Shown: positions 16,290 through 26,163, counted from the first letter of the stretch. The stretch: DNA of 53,756 nucleotides from Desulfuromonas sp. (GCA_002868905.1 PKUA01000043.1:1-53756), one strand, 5' to 3'. Numbers and translations: made by a program. Notes: generated from the sequence alone by a model not told the origin.

Positions 16290-17594
16290 ATGATCTGGAA
16301 TGACGAATTTGAGACTCTGCCGCGTGAGGCGATACAATCCCTCCAGCTCAAGCGGTTACAGCAGACCCTGCAACGGGTCAATGCCACGGTTCCGCTCTAC
16401 AAGCGGAAATTCAATGAAGCGAAGGTGACGCCGGAGCAAATCCGCAGCCTTGAGGATATGCAGCGTCTCCCCTTCACCCTGAAACAGGATATGCGGGACA
16501 CCTATCCGTACGGCATGTTTGCCGTTCCCCTGGAACAGATCGTCAGGATTCATGCCTCCTCCGGCACTACCGGCAAACCAACCGTAGTCGGCTATACGCG
16601 GCGGGACATCGAGACCTGGACCGAACTGATGGCCCGCTCCTTCGTTGCTGCCGGGGCACACAAGGGGGATGTGATCCACAACGCGTACGGGTATGGTTTG
16701 TTCACAGGGGGGCTAGGGGCGCACTACGGGGCCGAGAAAATAGGCGCCTCGGTCATCCCGATGTCGGGCGGTAACACTAAGAAGCAGATCATGATCATGC
16801 AGGACTTCGGGTCCAGCGTGCTGACCTGTACGCCGTCCTATTGCCTGTTTCTTGCCGAGGCAGCCCGCGAAGAGGGCCTCGACATCCGTGATTTCAAGCT
16901 TCGGGTCGGCATCCATGGGGCCGAACCTTGGAGCGAGCAGATGCGGAATGAGATCGAGGAGAACCTCGGCATTAAAGCCATCGACATTTACGGCCTCTCC
17001 GAGATCCTCGGTCCGGGTGTCGGCATCGAATGTATCGAGGCCCAGACCGGCCTGCATATATGGGAAGACCATTTCATCCCCGAAATCATCAATCCCGAGA
17101 CCGGTGAGGTGCTCCCGCCCGGTGAAAGGGGTGAGCTGGTTATCACCACCATCACCAAGGAAGGGATTCCGCTGATCCGCTACCGGACCCGCGATATTAC
17201 GCGGCTCATCCCTGAACCTTGCATCTGCGGCCGGACTCATGTCCGACTGGAACGAATGAGCGGTCGCAGCGACGACATGCTGATCATCCGCGGCGTCAAC
17301 GTCTTCCCGTCCCAGATTGAAAGCGTCCTGTTCAATATTGAAGGGGTCGAACCTCATTACCAGCTGATCGTCGAGCGGGATGGGAACCTTGATACCCTTG
17401 AGGTTCAGGTCGAAGTCAACGAAAAGACTTTCTCTGACGAGATCAAGGTATTGCAGGACTTGGGCAATCGCATCCGGAAGGACATCAAGGACCTGCTCGG
17501 CGTGACCTGTAAGGTTCGACTGGTGGAGCCTCGCAGCATTGCACGGAGCGAGGGGAAGGCCAAACGGGTCATTGACAACCGACAGTCCGACTAA
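16290..17594 (+). CDS. paaK: Phenylacetate-CoA ligase family (first copy)
   Basis: This AMP-forming enzyme makes aryl-acetyl-CoA from an aryl acetate, ATP and CoA. The 434 residues have the ATP-binding loop SSGTTGKP (90-97), [25 protein letters not shown], and the C-terminal domain with [20 protein letters not shown]. With IorAB it may either activate aryl acetates or run in reverse to conserve energy from aryl-acetyl-CoA. The ATG at 16290 was preferred over a TTG at 16278. A second, similar gene follows at 18081, with an ACT-domain gene between them. The exact aryl group (phenyl, indolyl or hydroxyphenyl) cannot be read from the sequence. Confidence 0.92.
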   Translation: MIWNDEFETLPREAIQSLQLKRLQQTLQRVNATVPLYKRKFNEAKVTPEQIRSLEDMQRLPFTLKQDMRDTYPYGMFAVPLEQIVRIHASSGTTGKPTVVGYTRRDIETWTELMARSFVAAGAHKGDVIHNAYGYGLFTGGLGAHYGAEKIGASVIPMSGGNTKKQIMIMQDFGSSVLTCTPSYCLFLAEAAREEGLDIRDFKLRVGIHGAEPWSEQMRNEIEENLGIKAIDIYGLSEILGPGVGIECIEAQTGLHIWEDHFIPEIINPETGEVLPPGERGELVITTITKEGIPLIRYRTRDITRLIPEPCICGRTHVRLERMSGRSDDMLIIRGVNVFPSQIESVLFNIEGVEPHYQLIVERDGNLDTLEVQVEVNEKTFSDEIKVLQDLGNRIRKDIKDLLGVTCKVRLVEPRSIARSEGKAKRVIDNRQSD

Positions 17595-17610
17595 AATACG
17601 GGAGGGTCAC

Positions 17611-18042
17611 ATGAAAGTTGCGCAGATCTCCATTTTCATCGAAAACAAGACCGGCCGGCTGGCCGAAGTGTCCCGCGTCCTGGGTGACGCCGGTGTCAAT
17701 ATCCGGGCTCTCTCCCTGGCCGACACCTCCGATTTTGGTATTCTCCGCCTGATTGTCGATCAGACCGACAAGGCGAAGGAAGTTCTGAAAAAGGAAGGGT
17801 TCACCGTCAGCAAGACCGAGGTAATCGCCGTAGAAGTCCCGGATCGACCGAAAGGGCTCTACAGCATCCTCGACATCCTCGACAAGGGGAAGGTCAACGT
17901 CGAGTACATGTACGCCTTCGTCGAGCGGTGCGGTGAGAACGCCGTCATTATCTTCCGGTTCGATGATGTCGACGCCGCGATCAAGGTCCTGACCGAGAAT
18001 TCAGTCCAGGTTCTGCCTGGAGATCGAATCTACGGAATCTAA
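17611..18042 (+). CDS. Tandem ACT-domain protein
   Basis: This 143-residue protein consists of two ACT domains. The first has [20 protein letters not shown] and [10 protein letters not shown]; the second has [28 protein letters not shown] domains usually bind amino acids, and free-standing double-ACT proteins commonly sit beside phenylacetate-CoA ligase and indolepyruvate oxidoreductase genes. A plausible role is allosteric sensing of aromatic amino acids for this cluster. GGGAGG lies 5 bases before the ATG. It is placed between two paaK copies, 16 bases after the first. Confidence 0.88.
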   Translation: MKVAQISIFIENKTGRLAEVSRVLGDAGVNIRALSLADTSDFGILRLIVDQTDKAKEVLKKEGFTVSKTEVIAVEVPDRPKGLYSILDILDKGKVNVEYMYAFVERCGENAVIIFRFDDVDAAIKVLTENSVQVLPGDRIYGI

Positions 18043-18080
18043 TTATCTCTGCACGTTAGAGATCAACACCTGGAATCAAC

Positions 18081-19403
18081 ATGAAGTTTCAACAGGGAGC
18101 CGCCCAGATCTGGGATCCATCACACGAATGCCTCTCACGCGAGGCAATGCAGGCGTTACAGCTCAAGAGGCTGCAGCAGGCCGTGCAGCGGGTTTATGCC
18201 AATGTGCCCCATTATCGGCAGGCTTTCGACCGGGCCGGAGTCAAACCCGAAGACCTGCAGTCTCTTGCTGATCTGCAACGATTCCCCTTCACCGTGAAAG
18301 AGGACATGCGGGTCAATTACCCCTACGGCCTGTTCGCGGCGCCGATGAAGGATGTGATCCGTGTTCACTCCTCCAGCGGTACGACCGGTAAGCCGACGGT
18401 GGTCGGTTACACGCGGCGTGACATTGAAGATTGGGCCGGGTTGGTGGCGCGCTTCATGTCGGCGGCGGGTGTCACCGAAGACGACGTGGTCCATATCGCA
18501 TTCGGCTACGGCCTGTTTACCGGCGCCTTCGGTCTTCATTACGGTGGCGAGCAAATCGGCGCCACAATCATCCCGATGTCGGGCGGCAATACCGACAAGC
18601 AGATCATGATCCTGAAGGATTATGGTGCGACGGTCCTGGTCTGCACGCCATCCTACGCCCTCACCCTGGCCGACCGGATGGAGAAAATGGGCATCGACCC
18701 GCGCTCGTTGCCGCTGCGTGTCGGCCTGTTCGGTGGCGAGCCGTGGAGCGAAGAGATGCGGCGTGAAGTCGAAGAGAGACTCGACATCGTCGCCACCGAC
18801 AACTACGGCCTGTCCGAGATTGTCGGGCCGGGTGTCGCCGGTGAATGCCTCTGCAAAAAGGGGATGCACCTGTTCGAAGATCATTTCTACCCGGAGATTA
18901 TCGATCCGGACAGCGGTGAGGTCCTGCCGCCCGGCGAAAAGGGTGAGCTGGTCCTGACCAACATCGTGCAGGAGGCGATTCCGCTGATCCGCTACCGGAC
19001 CCGGGACATCACCCGGTTGCACTACGAGCCGTGCGACTGCGGGCGTTCCCTGGTCCGGATGGACAAGACCATGGGCCGCAGCGACGATATGCTGATCATC
19101 AAGGGGGTCAATGTCTTCCCGACCCAGATCGAGGAAGTTCTGTTCCAGGTCGAAGGTTGCGAACCCCATTACCAACTGATCGTCGACCGGGAAGGGTCGC
19201 GGGACACCCTGGAGGTTCAGGTTGAGGTCAACGAGAATATCTTCTTCGACGAGATGAAGAAGCAGCGTGCCTTCGTCGATTTGGTCGAAAAAAGGCTGGC
19301 GAGCACCATCGGCCTGCACGCCAAGGTCAAACTGGTTGAGCCGGCGTCGATGCCGCGCCACGAAGGGAAGGCCAATCGCGTTATTGATCGCCGAAAGCTT
19401 TGA
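18081..19403 (+). CDS. paaK: Phenylacetate-CoA ligase family (second copy)
   Basis: This 440-residue protein is a close paralogue of the ligase at 16290. It shares the loop SSGTTGKPT (98-106), [23 protein letters not shown] and [20 protein letters not shown]. Differences cluster in the middle region that shapes the acid pocket and in the last 40 residues, so the two copies may prefer different aryl acids or act in opposite directions. It is last in the ior-paaK-ACT-paaK cluster. Two paaK copies with ACT between them is a recurrent arrangement in anaerobes, as I recall it. The assignment is secure at family level. Confidence 0.9.
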   Translation: MKFQQGAAQIWDPSHECLSREAMQALQLKRLQQAVQRVYANVPHYRQAFDRAGVKPEDLQSLADLQRFPFTVKEDMRVNYPYGLFAAPMKDVIRVHSSSGTTGKPTVVGYTRRDIEDWAGLVARFMSAAGVTEDDVVHIAFGYGLFTGAFGLHYGGEQIGATIIPMSGGNTDKQIMILKDYGATVLVCTPSYALTLADRMEKMGIDPRSLPLRVGLFGGEPWSEEMRREVEERLDIVATDNYGLSEIVGPGVAGECLCKKGMHLFEDHFYPEIIDPDSGEVLPPGEKGELVLTNIVQEAIPLIRYRTRDITRLHYEPCDCGRSLVRMDKTMGRSDDMLIIKGVNVFPTQIEEVLFQVEGCEPHYQLIVDREGSRDTLEVQVEVNENIFFDEMKKQRAFVDLVEKRLASTIGLHAKVKLVEPASMPRHEGKANRVIDRRKL

Positions 19404-19511
19404 TTTTATTGATTTAACTTGCTGGAATGATTTGTCTGTTGGCTTTTTGTTTCAGGGGGTAATTCCCTTGACAAAAGCAGCCTAATCCATAATAATTCGA
19501 CTCCATTGTGT

Positions 19512-19590
<79 letters not shown>

Positions 19591-19605
19591 TTATTTCAAG
19601 CACTT

Positions 19606-19633
19606 AGGCCATCTCGGAAGAGGTGGCCTTTTT
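19606..19633 (+). terminator. Terminator of tRNA-Pro
   Basis: A 10-bp stem, AGGCCATCTC with GAGGTGGCCT, closes a GGAA tetraloop and is followed directly by T5. The terminator shape is excellent. Confidence 0.88.
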
Positions 19634-19695
19634 GCGTTTCTGGGTCATGTCTGGCCCGAAGGACTTTTGAATCGATTCAAGACTCTCCTCAGAGC

Positions 19696-19739
19696 AAGAA
19701 ACCCCACAGCTCACGACCTCCTGAACTGTGGGGTTTCTT
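19696..19739. terminator. Bidirectional hairpin between tRNA-Pro and the Na/Pi gene
   Basis: The arms AAGAAACCCCACAG (19696-19709) and CTGTGGGGTTTCTT (19726-19739) are perfect over 14 bases with a 16-base loop, and give T-rich tails on either strand. It lies just after the stop of the minus-strand transporter gene and probably ends that transcript. Its loop resembles the hairpin at 23542-23577. Confidence 0.75.
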
Positions 19740-19770
19740 TTGTCTGAACAGGAATCCCAACAGCCTTTTA

Positions 19771-21456
19771 TCAGGCTGTCGCCGAATCTTCTGCAAAAAG
19801 CGCTTCGTGAAGGTTGACGGTGTGGTTCTTGATGCGTCGCAAGGCAACAGCCATGTCACTAAAGGTAAATGCAGGCAACGCACTGCAAGAACCTTCCTTC
19901 ATCCTGACCAGGTGGGCTTTGCGAATCTGGTCGGCAAGATCGTTGAGACGGGTTGCCTCATCGTAGATCTTCCGTGTGCTTGCAACATCTTCATCGTTGA
20001 AAGCCTTGCAGACCTGGTTGAAAAAACTGAAGATCTCATGATGGAAGTTTTGGATGTCCTTCCAGGCGTCGTCACTGAAATCGAGTTCGTGTTTGTCGAG
20101 ACGCTTCATATATGAACAATAGTTGGCCGCATAGTCTGCAATGGATTCCAGTTCGTCGGCCGCACGCACAAAGCTGTAAGCCCGGTCGGACTGGGCCTTA
20201 CTCGCCCCGCCGGCCTGCATCAGGGCGACTGTGAAGGTCGTAATTTCATGCTGTATGACATCGGTCTCGTCCTCAATGGATGTCACCTTGCGGTAAAATC
20301 GATCACGCCCTTTGAGGGATCTTTGCGTGAAGCTGCCGGCATGGCGCAGGGCCTTGTGTACGCGTCCCTGCATTCGCTTCAGTTCCTCGAAAACCATGGA
20401 AATACCCATCGCAACGGGCATCGTACCTGGTGAACCGATATATTTGAGGCCACTTTTTTCTTCGCCAGCTTTGTCCGGCACCATCCTGGTTACCAAAGAC
20501 GCCAGTTTGTTGAGGAAGGGGAGCATGACCAGGGTGGCGGTGACATTGAAAAAGGTGTGAGCCATCGCAATATGGGCCGCAATGTACGGCCGGTCCCCGC
20601 TTGGATCGACAAAGCTCGATGCTCCGGGAACGAATCTTTCAATCATTTCCACGTAATAAGAAAAGATCGAAATAATGATAACCACACCGAGCACGTTAAA
20701 CACTGAATGGGCCATTGCCGCGCGTCGGGACGCTACGCCACCTCCGATCGCGGCGAACTGGGCGGTGATGGTGGTGCCGATGTTTTCACCCATGACCAAC
20801 GCAATAGCGGTATAGAGCGGGATTGCACCGGTGGTTGCAAGAGCAATGGTGATACCGAGCATCGCCGAACTGCTCTGGATGACCATGGTCATCAGGCAGC
20901 CGATCGCGACACAACCCAGGATGCTGAGAAACGTTTTGGCATCCAGGGTCAGCATCAGGTTCATAAAGCCTTCGTCGCTGCGCAACGGTTTGAAGGCTCC
21001 GCTCATAATCTCCAGCCCGAAGAAAATCAAACCGAGGGCGACGAACACCTTTGCACTTGCAGATACGCGATCATTTTTCGAGAAGAGCATTGGAAAGATG
21101 CCGAGGGCAATCAGCAGCAATCCGTACTTGCCGACTTTGACCGCCAGAATCCAGCCAGTGATGGTGGTTCCGATATTGGCGCCGAGAATAACGCCGATCG
21201 CTTGTGACAACTGCATGAGGCCGGCATTGGTTAAACCGACGACCATCACCGTTGTTATTGATGAAGATTGAACGAAGGTTGTCACCAAAAGGCCAACGAT
21301 GACAGCCAGGAATCGGTTGGTGGTGACCGAGGCGATCGCTTTACGAATCAGGCCGCCAGACAGCATTTGCAAACTGTCAGAGAGGTATTTCATGCCGAGA
21401 ATAAACACCCCGAGCCCGCCGATTGCGGTGTAGCCCATCTTGAAAGGTTCGATCAT
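19771..21456 (-). CDS. Na/Pi cotransporter family protein (second copy)
   Basis: This inner-membrane protein is of the NptA/YjbB type, 561 residues from the ATG at 21456, which has AAGGA 8 bases upstream. An upstream in-frame ATG at 21513 would add residues with no family character. The paired signatures QSSSITT and QSSSAMLG are present, each followed by GANIGTT or GENIGTT, and the C-terminal PhoU-like helical part has FVRAADELESIADYAANYC. It is a paralogue of the gene at 11215. The window therefore carries two sodium-phosphate transporter candidates, one linked to Ppx/GppA and this one alone. Confidence 0.88.
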   Translation of the reverse strand: MIEPFKMGYTAIGGLGVFILGMKYLSDSLQMLSGGLIRKAIASVTTNRFLAVIVGLLVTTFVQSSSITTVMVVGLTNAGLMQLSQAIGVILGANIGTTITGWILAVKVGKYGLLLIALGIFPMLFSKNDRVSASAKVFVALGLIFFGLEIMSGAFKPLRSDEGFMNLMLTLDAKTFLSILGCVAIGCLMTMVIQSSSAMLGITIALATTGAIPLYTAIALVMGENIGTTITAQFAAIGGGVASRRAAMAHSVFNVLGVVIIISIFSYYVEMIERFVPGASSFVDPSGDRPYIAAHIAMAHTFFNVTATLVMLPFLNKLASLVTRMVPDKAGEEKSGLKYIGSPGTMPVAMGISMVFEELKRMQGRVHKALRHAGSFTQRSLKGRDRFYRKVTSIEDETDVIQHEITTFTVALMQAGGASKAQSDRAYSFVRAADELESIADYAANYCSYMKRLDKHELDFSDDAWKDIQNFHHEIFSFFNQVCKAFNDEDVASTRKIYDEATRLNDLADQIRKAHLVRMKEGSCSALPAFTFSDMAVALRRIKNHTVNLHEALFAEDSATA

Positions 21457-21672
21457 GTGACTAATCCTTGAAAAATTAAAATTTCTTTGCGCGTTAAGCA
21501 GAAAACACAACAAGCGTAACAGATCATATCTGAATTTTTAATTTGCAGGCAGAGTTTGCCTTTTTTCAGCTTTTAAGTAAATGGAGAAATGACCGGGACC
21601 GTGTGGGAGTCAGGCTTGCAAAGAAGCGAAACTTGACCCGGTAGAGATCCCGGGGAAGAAAAATATTGGGCC

Positions 21673-22002
21673 TCAGAATGACTCACCAGGATCCGACAAT
21701 TCTTCCTGGATATAACGTTTGACATATTCCTGGCTGTTCAAGACGGTTTTGATCACCCAGAAAGCGGCCAAACCTCCGCACGCCACGAAGAGGAAACGCA
21801 GTTCCGGCAGCGCCAGCATCAGCAGCAGGACGATCGGTAGGATGATAGCCAGTCCCCATGTTCCGCGCCGGCGTAATTTCTTCAGGAGGACTTCAGCTTC
21901 ATCCCGGTTGGTCAGCCCGATCTTTTGTAACGAGAGGCGGAGGGATTCATATTCTTTCTGGCGTTTGGACTCTATGCGTCCAAAAGGGTCATTGATATTC
22001 AT
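21673..22002 (-). CDS. Small membrane protein of unknown function
   Basis: This protein has 109 residues. A charged N-terminal half (RIESKRQKEYESLRLSLQKIGL) is followed by two adjacent hydrophobic segments, about residues 48-66 and 68-86 (GLAIILPIVLLLMLALPEL and FLFVACGGLAAFWVIKTVL). A short charged tail ends in EELSDPGESF. I do not recognise the family. It is transcribed toward the Na/Pi gene but lies 159 bases past that gene's most upstream possible start. Codon use looks like that of its neighbours. Confidence 0.6.
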   Translation of the reverse strand: MNINDPFGRIESKRQKEYESLRLSLQKIGLTNRDEAEVLLKKLRRRGTWGLAIILPIVLLLMLALPELRFLFVACGGLAAFWVIKTVLNSQEYVKRYIQEELSDPGESF

Positions 22003-22290
22003 GGGTTCATTTCTGTTGATGGTTTGGCAGGCAGCTTCTTGCGTGCCGTGAGGGTTGTCCTTGTCGTGTTTTGAACCGTTCTTGGCGGCAGTTTTCCCTG
22101 TAAATTAATTTGCCATATTCTTAAAGCAGGCAACACCGCGCAGTCAAGAAAATCCACTCACGGAATACAGGGGAGGCAAGTGTACTGAATGCATGGGGGG
22201 CAGGGCGGAGGTCAAAACCGGTTCCCCAGACCTGTATATTTTGAGTCATTGAGGTCTTCTCCAAAAAGATGGCCCTTTTTCTTGGAGATA

Positions 22291-22728
22291 TCAACCGCAG
22301 CGCAGGGTCTTGATACCGTCCTCGAACAAAACCTTCATTTTGTGTGGCGGAACGGATTTCTTGACCACGCCGAGGCCGAAATCCGGATGCTTGATCAAGG
22401 AGTGGAGACGAAACTCCCTGCTGCTGCTGTAGGTTGAAGCCGAATCGCACTCCATGATCGGTCTGAGAGCCCTCCACTCGCGCTTTTCTTTCTCCTGGGG
22501 ACTCAGGCTGGATCGCCGGCTGTCGGTTTTCCGGATTGAGACTTTCCCCAGACTTGCATCAAGAACCGAGGAGGACGTCCGGTAAGAGTGCTCGTGGTCA
22601 CAGGTATTGCATATGACGCGGGCCGGGTTGTCGTTCACCAGGGTTATGAGCGTGTGGTAGGTCTCCATGCAACATCGAGAACAGTGTGCTTCGATCATGT
22701 CGCCCGGACAAAGGGGGTTGGCGGGCAT
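22291..22728 (-). CDS. Protein with N-terminal zinc-ribbon-like cysteines, unknown function
   Basis: The start at 22728 (MPANPLCPGDMIEAHCSRCC) has AAGGAG upstream; the longer frame to 22815 does not. Cysteine pairs CSRC and CNTC, about 30 residues apart, suggest a zinc ribbon. After a basic, serine-rich linker, the C-terminal 35 residues (HPDFGLGVVKKS, then KMKVLFEDGIKTL) resemble a small SH3-like tail seen at the ends of UvrD-type helicases and in short zinc-ribbon proteins. The length is 145 residues. Nucleic-acid binding is a reasonable guess and not more. Confidence 0.6.
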   Translation of the reverse strand: MPANPLCPGDMIEAHCSRCCMETYHTLITLVNDNPARVICNTCDHEHSYRTSSSVLDASLGKVSIRKTDSRRSSLSPQEKEKREWRALRPIMECDSASTYSSSREFRLHSLIKHPDFGLGVVKKSVPPHKMKVLFEDGIKTLRCG

Positions 22729-22886
22729 ATCAGGTCTCCTTGCGTGAAAAGGCAAAGTCCGCAAAACCATCAGTGCGGACTCAGGTAAACAAGTGCAGAC
22801 CAGGAAGGTATTCAAGTCTAGAAGGTATTTTGGAAAAGGAAAGGGGAGATCGGCAATTTACGGGATATTTTGCATAGGAGATAATC

Positions 22887-23210
22887 ATGGTAACAGTTTG
22901 TGGTATTATAAAAATAAAAGTGGACTTCCCGATTGTGCTCCCTCCCAAGACCCCGGCCGTGTCCAGAGCCCCCTCAGTGAAGCCCAGATTAGGAGTCCTT
23001 ATGGGCAACATCGTGACCACCATATTTCCCGTTGGGAAAGGCTCACAGTGCATAACCACAATTGACCAGATCGGTCGAACCATGAAAGCGGTTTGCACAT
23101 GCAGCGACTTTTTGACTTCGGGGGACTGCTATCATGTCGAAAAAATGAAGAAAGATGCCGTGTCCCTCATTGGCTCCAGCAGAAGAAACCTCAGAGAACT
23201 GAATGGCTAA
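22887..23210 (+). CDS. Small protein with SWIM-like CxC...CxH motif
   Basis: AGGAG lies 6 bases before the ATG at 22887, giving 107 residues. A second good start is at 23001, also after AGGAG, giving 69 residues. The motif AVCTCSDFLTSGDCYHVEKM shows the CxC-x(n)-CxH spacing of SWIM zinc fingers, which bind DNA or proteins. The N-terminal 38 residues have little character, so the shorter form may be the true protein. It diverges from the zinc-ribbon gene at 22291-22728. Both being small zinc-type proteins may be chance. Confidence 0.5.
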   Translation: MVTVCGIIKIKVDFPIVLPPKTPAVSRAPSVKPRLGVLMGNIVTTIFPVGKGSQCITTIDQIGRTMKAVCTCSDFLTSGDCYHVEKMKKDAVSLIGSSRRNLRELNG

Positions 23211-23668
23211 TCCGTCCTCAATTGCCCCTGCTGCCTGACCCGCTCTTGGCTTCATATCCGACGTGAGGTGATTTGCTGAGCCGGCGAGGTTCTATAGCTG
23301 GATGTCGTCAATTTCGACAAGCCTTTGTTGACCCTCTGCAGTATGTGCAAACGCACAGTCACAATTTGTTTCATCGTGACTCTTCTTTTACGAGACCCCA
23401 CGTGGTTTCCCCTTTACGTTTTGGATAGAGTAACAACCATCGAACGGTTGTTGTGGCAGGCAACCCGATGATACCTTCAAACTCTCTGTGGCAGGGGAGT
23501 TTGGAAAAACCTTCTTCGAAGCCTCCTTGAGGCCCATATTTAACCCCACGGTTCAACACCTCCTGAACCGTGGGGTTTTTCTTTTCCCCGCCAACATTTC
23601 CCGGGTTATCGTTTAAACTTGTTGGACGTTACCTTTAACCGTCAACCAAAGAGAACAGGGTCTTACCA
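23211..23668. other. 458-base intergenic region
   Basis: I see no supported gene here. It contains a short hairpin ACAACC/GGTTGT around 23431-23450 and the strong terminator hairpin at 23542-23577 listed separately. A weak 62-codon minus-strand frame (23371-23559) has no ribosome site and I reject it. Confidence 0.4.
23542..23583. terminator. Strong hairpin with T-rich tail
   Basis: AACCCCACGGTTCA (23542-23555) pairs perfectly with TGAACCGTGGGGTT (23564-23577) around ACACCTCC, followed by TTTCTTTT. It looks like an intrinsic terminator on the plus strand. The sequence is closely related to the hairpin at 19696-19739. Confidence 0.75.
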
Positions 23669-25198
23669 ATGAAGAGCAACCCTCTCCTCGACAAAGATAA
23701 CGGACCGGTTGCGGTCCTCGGTGCGACCGGCTATATCGGTGCGCGATTGGTGCCACGCCTTGTGGATTCCGGTTGGCGGGTCCGGGCCGTCGGTCGAAAT
23801 GTCGAGAAACTCGGCGGGCGAAGTTGGAGCCACCTCGAAGGTGTGGAAGCTGCCTGCGGAGATGTTTTTAAACCGGACACCCTGGAAAAATCATTGGATG
23901 GCTGTCAGGCCGTTTATTATCTCGTGCATTCGATGCAACCCGGTGTGGATGATTTTGCCGCCGCTGATCGCAGGGCTGCTGAAAACTTGGTTGCTGCCGC
24001 TGAGAGGTGCGGCGTCAAGCGGATTATCTACTTGGCCGGGCTGGGCGATGAGCGTGGCGAACTGAGCCACCATCTCCGCTCGCGGCGTGAAGTGGAACAC
24101 ATTCTGGGTTCCGGAAAAATTCCGCTCACGGTTTTTCGGGCCGCAATGATTATCGGCTCGGGGAGCGCGTCCTTTGAAATTTTACGTTACCTGGTCGAAC
24201 GACTCCCCGTGATGGTCACGCCGCGTTGGATATTTACCCGCTGCCAGCCGATCGCCATTCGCAACGTCCTTCACTATCTGGTTTCGACCCTTGATGTTCC
24301 TGAAACCAGCGGAGAGACTTTCGATATCGGCATGAACGAGGTTGTCACTTATAACGACCTCATGCTGATTTATGCGGAGGAGGCTGGGTTGAAAGAACGC
24401 CTGATCATTCCGGTGCCGGTGTTGACACCCAGGCTATCTTCCTACTGGATTCACCTGGTCACCCCCGTGCCGGCCTCCCTGGCACGTCCGCTGGCCGAGG
24501 GGTTGAAGAATCCCGTCATCTGCAAAGACAACAGGATCCGAGAGTTGATTCCGCAGCAATTGCTCGATTGCCGGGAGGCCGTTCGCTATGCCCTGGAGAA
24601 AATGCGGCTGCAGCAGGTGGAAACGTCCTGGACCGATGCGGGTTCGCTGCCACCGGTCGAATGGAGTTTACGCGAGGATCCTGATTGGGCCGGTGGGACG
24701 ATTTTTTACGACGAGCGGCGTATGATCGTTGCAGCCGGGGCCGAGCAACTCTGGCCAGCCGTGGTCGGCATCGGCGGGAAAACCGGCTGGTATTACGGCG
24801 ATTTTCTCTGGCGGTTGCGGGGTTGGCTGGATCGCCTCGTCGGAGGCCCGGGGCTCAGTCGGGGCAGACGTGACCCGACCAGCGTTCAACCCGGGGATGC
24901 CCTCGATTTCTGGCGGGTCCTGGTCGCCGATCAAGGGCATCGCCTCAAGCTGGTCGCCGAGATGAAGGTGCCCGGTGAAGCCGTGTTGGAAATTTCATTG
25001 ACCGAGTGTGCTGACGGAACCACCGAAGTGCGACAGAGTGCCCGTTTCAAGCCGCACGGCCTCTGGGGTCTGCTCTACTGGTATGCGGTCTTGCCGTTCC
25101 ATAACCTGGTCTTTGTCGGGATGCTCAAAGGGATCGCCAGGGCCTCCGATGCCGAGATCATTCTCCATCCCGAAAAATTGCACGATCCGACGCAATGA
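23669..25198 (+). CDS. SDR-type NAD(P)-binding protein fused to a DUF2867 domain
   Basis: The 509-residue protein has two parts. Residues 13-290 are an atypical short-chain dehydrogenase/NmrA-like domain with AVLGATGYIGARL (nucleotide loop) and IIYLAGLGDERGELSHHLRSR. Residues 340-500 match the DUF2867 type (WYYGDFLWRLRGWLDRLVGGPGLSRGRRDP and the late FKPHGLWGLLYWYAVLPFHNLVF). Fusions of this kind occur widely in proteobacteria and cyanobacteria. The substrate is unknown; a lipid or polyketide-like role is sometimes suggested. The gene is convergent with the DUF523 gene at 25210. Confidence 0.85.
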   Translation: MKSNPLLDKDNGPVAVLGATGYIGARLVPRLVDSGWRVRAVGRNVEKLGGRSWSHLEGVEAACGDVFKPDTLEKSLDGCQAVYYLVHSMQPGVDDFAAADRRAAENLVAAAERCGVKRIIYLAGLGDERGELSHHLRSRREVEHILGSGKIPLTVFRAAMIIGSGSASFEILRYLVERLPVMVTPRWIFTRCQPIAIRNVLHYLVSTLDVPETSGETFDIGMNEVVTYNDLMLIYAEEAGLKERLIIPVPVLTPRLSSYWIHLVTPVPASLARPLAEGLKNPVICKDNRIRELIPQQLLDCREAVRYALEKMRLQQVETSWTDAGSLPPVEWSLREDPDWAGGTIFYDERRMIVAAGAEQLWPAVVGIGGKTGWYYGDFLWRLRGWLDRLVGGPGLSRGRRDPTSVQPGDALDFWRVLVADQGHRLKLVAEMKVPGEAVLEISLTECADGTTEVRQSARFKPHGLWGLLYWYAVLPFHNLVFVGMLKGIARASDAEIILHPEKLHDPTQ

Positions 25199-25209
25199 CC
25201 GGCAGGCGG

Positions 25210-26163
25210 TCAGACATGATTGCGCAATTTAAGTTCCAATGGATGCGGATGCAGGTAAACCTGTTGTTTGAGGTACGGCTGGTCGTATTTCAGCACGAAG
25301 TGATTCAGCAGGGTCACGGGGACGACGAGGGGTAACAGACCGGCCCGATAGTCTGCAAAAGTCTGTAGAACCTCCTGTTTTTCGTTTGCGCTCAACTCTT
25401 TTTTGAAATAACCGAGAATGTGCTGCAGCACGTTGACATGCTTGGCTAATGTCGTTTTCAGCCTCAAGCCTTTCATCAGCAGGGCGAGGTAGGAGTCGTG
25501 AAGTGTTTCGATATCTGTTTTTCCAGGATTCGCTACAAGCTTCCCCATCTGACGATAGATTTCGGTGCTGTGGGAGAGCAGCAGCAGCTTGTGACGGGTG
25601 TGAAAATCGATCAGGTTTCCGACAGTCTTTCCACATTCGAGGCTCTGACGCCAGCGCTTGAGGGTGAAAATGATTTCGATGAAGTTTTCCCGCAACTTGG
25701 GGTCGTGCAGGCGACCGTCTTCTTCGACTGGCAATAACGGGAAATGCTGCATGAAAGCCTGGGCGAACAAGCCGACCCCCTGGCTGTTGGGTACGCCGTT
25801 GGCGTCATACAGCTTGACCCGTTCCATGCCGCTACTGGGCGATTTTGACTTGAAGATAAAGCCGCACAAGTCCTCCTTTTCCAACTCTGCAACCCGTTTT
25901 TGGGCCCAGGCTTTCATCCGCGCGGTGATATCTTCTCCGCTTTTCGAAAAGACCAGCCGCTGGGATTCAGGCTCCCCGACCAGTCGCAAGGTTTCCCGGG
26001 GTGTCGGCAGACCGAGTTCGACCTCGGGGCAGACTGGAAAATACTCGACATAACGACCGAGCGTCTCGGTTAAAAAGCGGTCGTGTTTATGCCCGCCGTC
26101 AAAGCGGACCTTCTCTCCGAGCAGGCAGGAACTGATTCCCAGGCGGATCTTAGCTTCAGGCAT
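25210..26163 (-). CDS. DUF523 / DUF1722 (YbgA-like) fusion protein
   Basis: This 317-residue protein is chosen to start at the ATG 26163 (MPEAKIRLGISSCLLG). Residues 5-150 are DUF523, with SSCLLGEKVRFDGGHK, FPVCPEVELGLPTPRE and KSKSPSSG. Residues 180-310 are DUF1722/YbgA, with FHTRHKLLLLSHS and HILGYFKKELS. YbgA-type proteins are often next to photolyase or MerR genes and have been linked to 2-thiouracil desulfuration; here neither neighbour is present. The conserved cysteines in the first part fit an Fe-S or thiol role. Confidence 0.88.
   Translation of the reverse strand: MPEAKIRLGISSCLLGEKVRFDGGHKHDRFLTETLGRYVEYFPVCPEVELGLPTPRETLRLVGEPESQRLVFSKSGEDITARMKAWAQKRVAELEKEDLCGFIFKSKSPSSGMERVKLYDANGVPNSQGVGLFAQAFMQHFPLLPVEEDGRLHDPKLRENFIEIIFTLKRWRQSLECGKTVGNLIDFHTRHKLLLLSHSTEIYRQMGKLVANPGKTDIETLHDSYLALLMKGLRLKTTLAKHVNVLQHILGYFKKELSANEKQEVLQTFADYRAGLLPLVVPVTLLNHFVLKYDQPYLKQQVYLHPHPLELKLRNHV

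Noticed and set aside
18156-19361. Minus-strand open frame (401 codons) opposite the second paaK
   Set aside because: It mirrors the coding bias of paaK; similar shadows lie opposite the first paaK and the aminotransferase gene.
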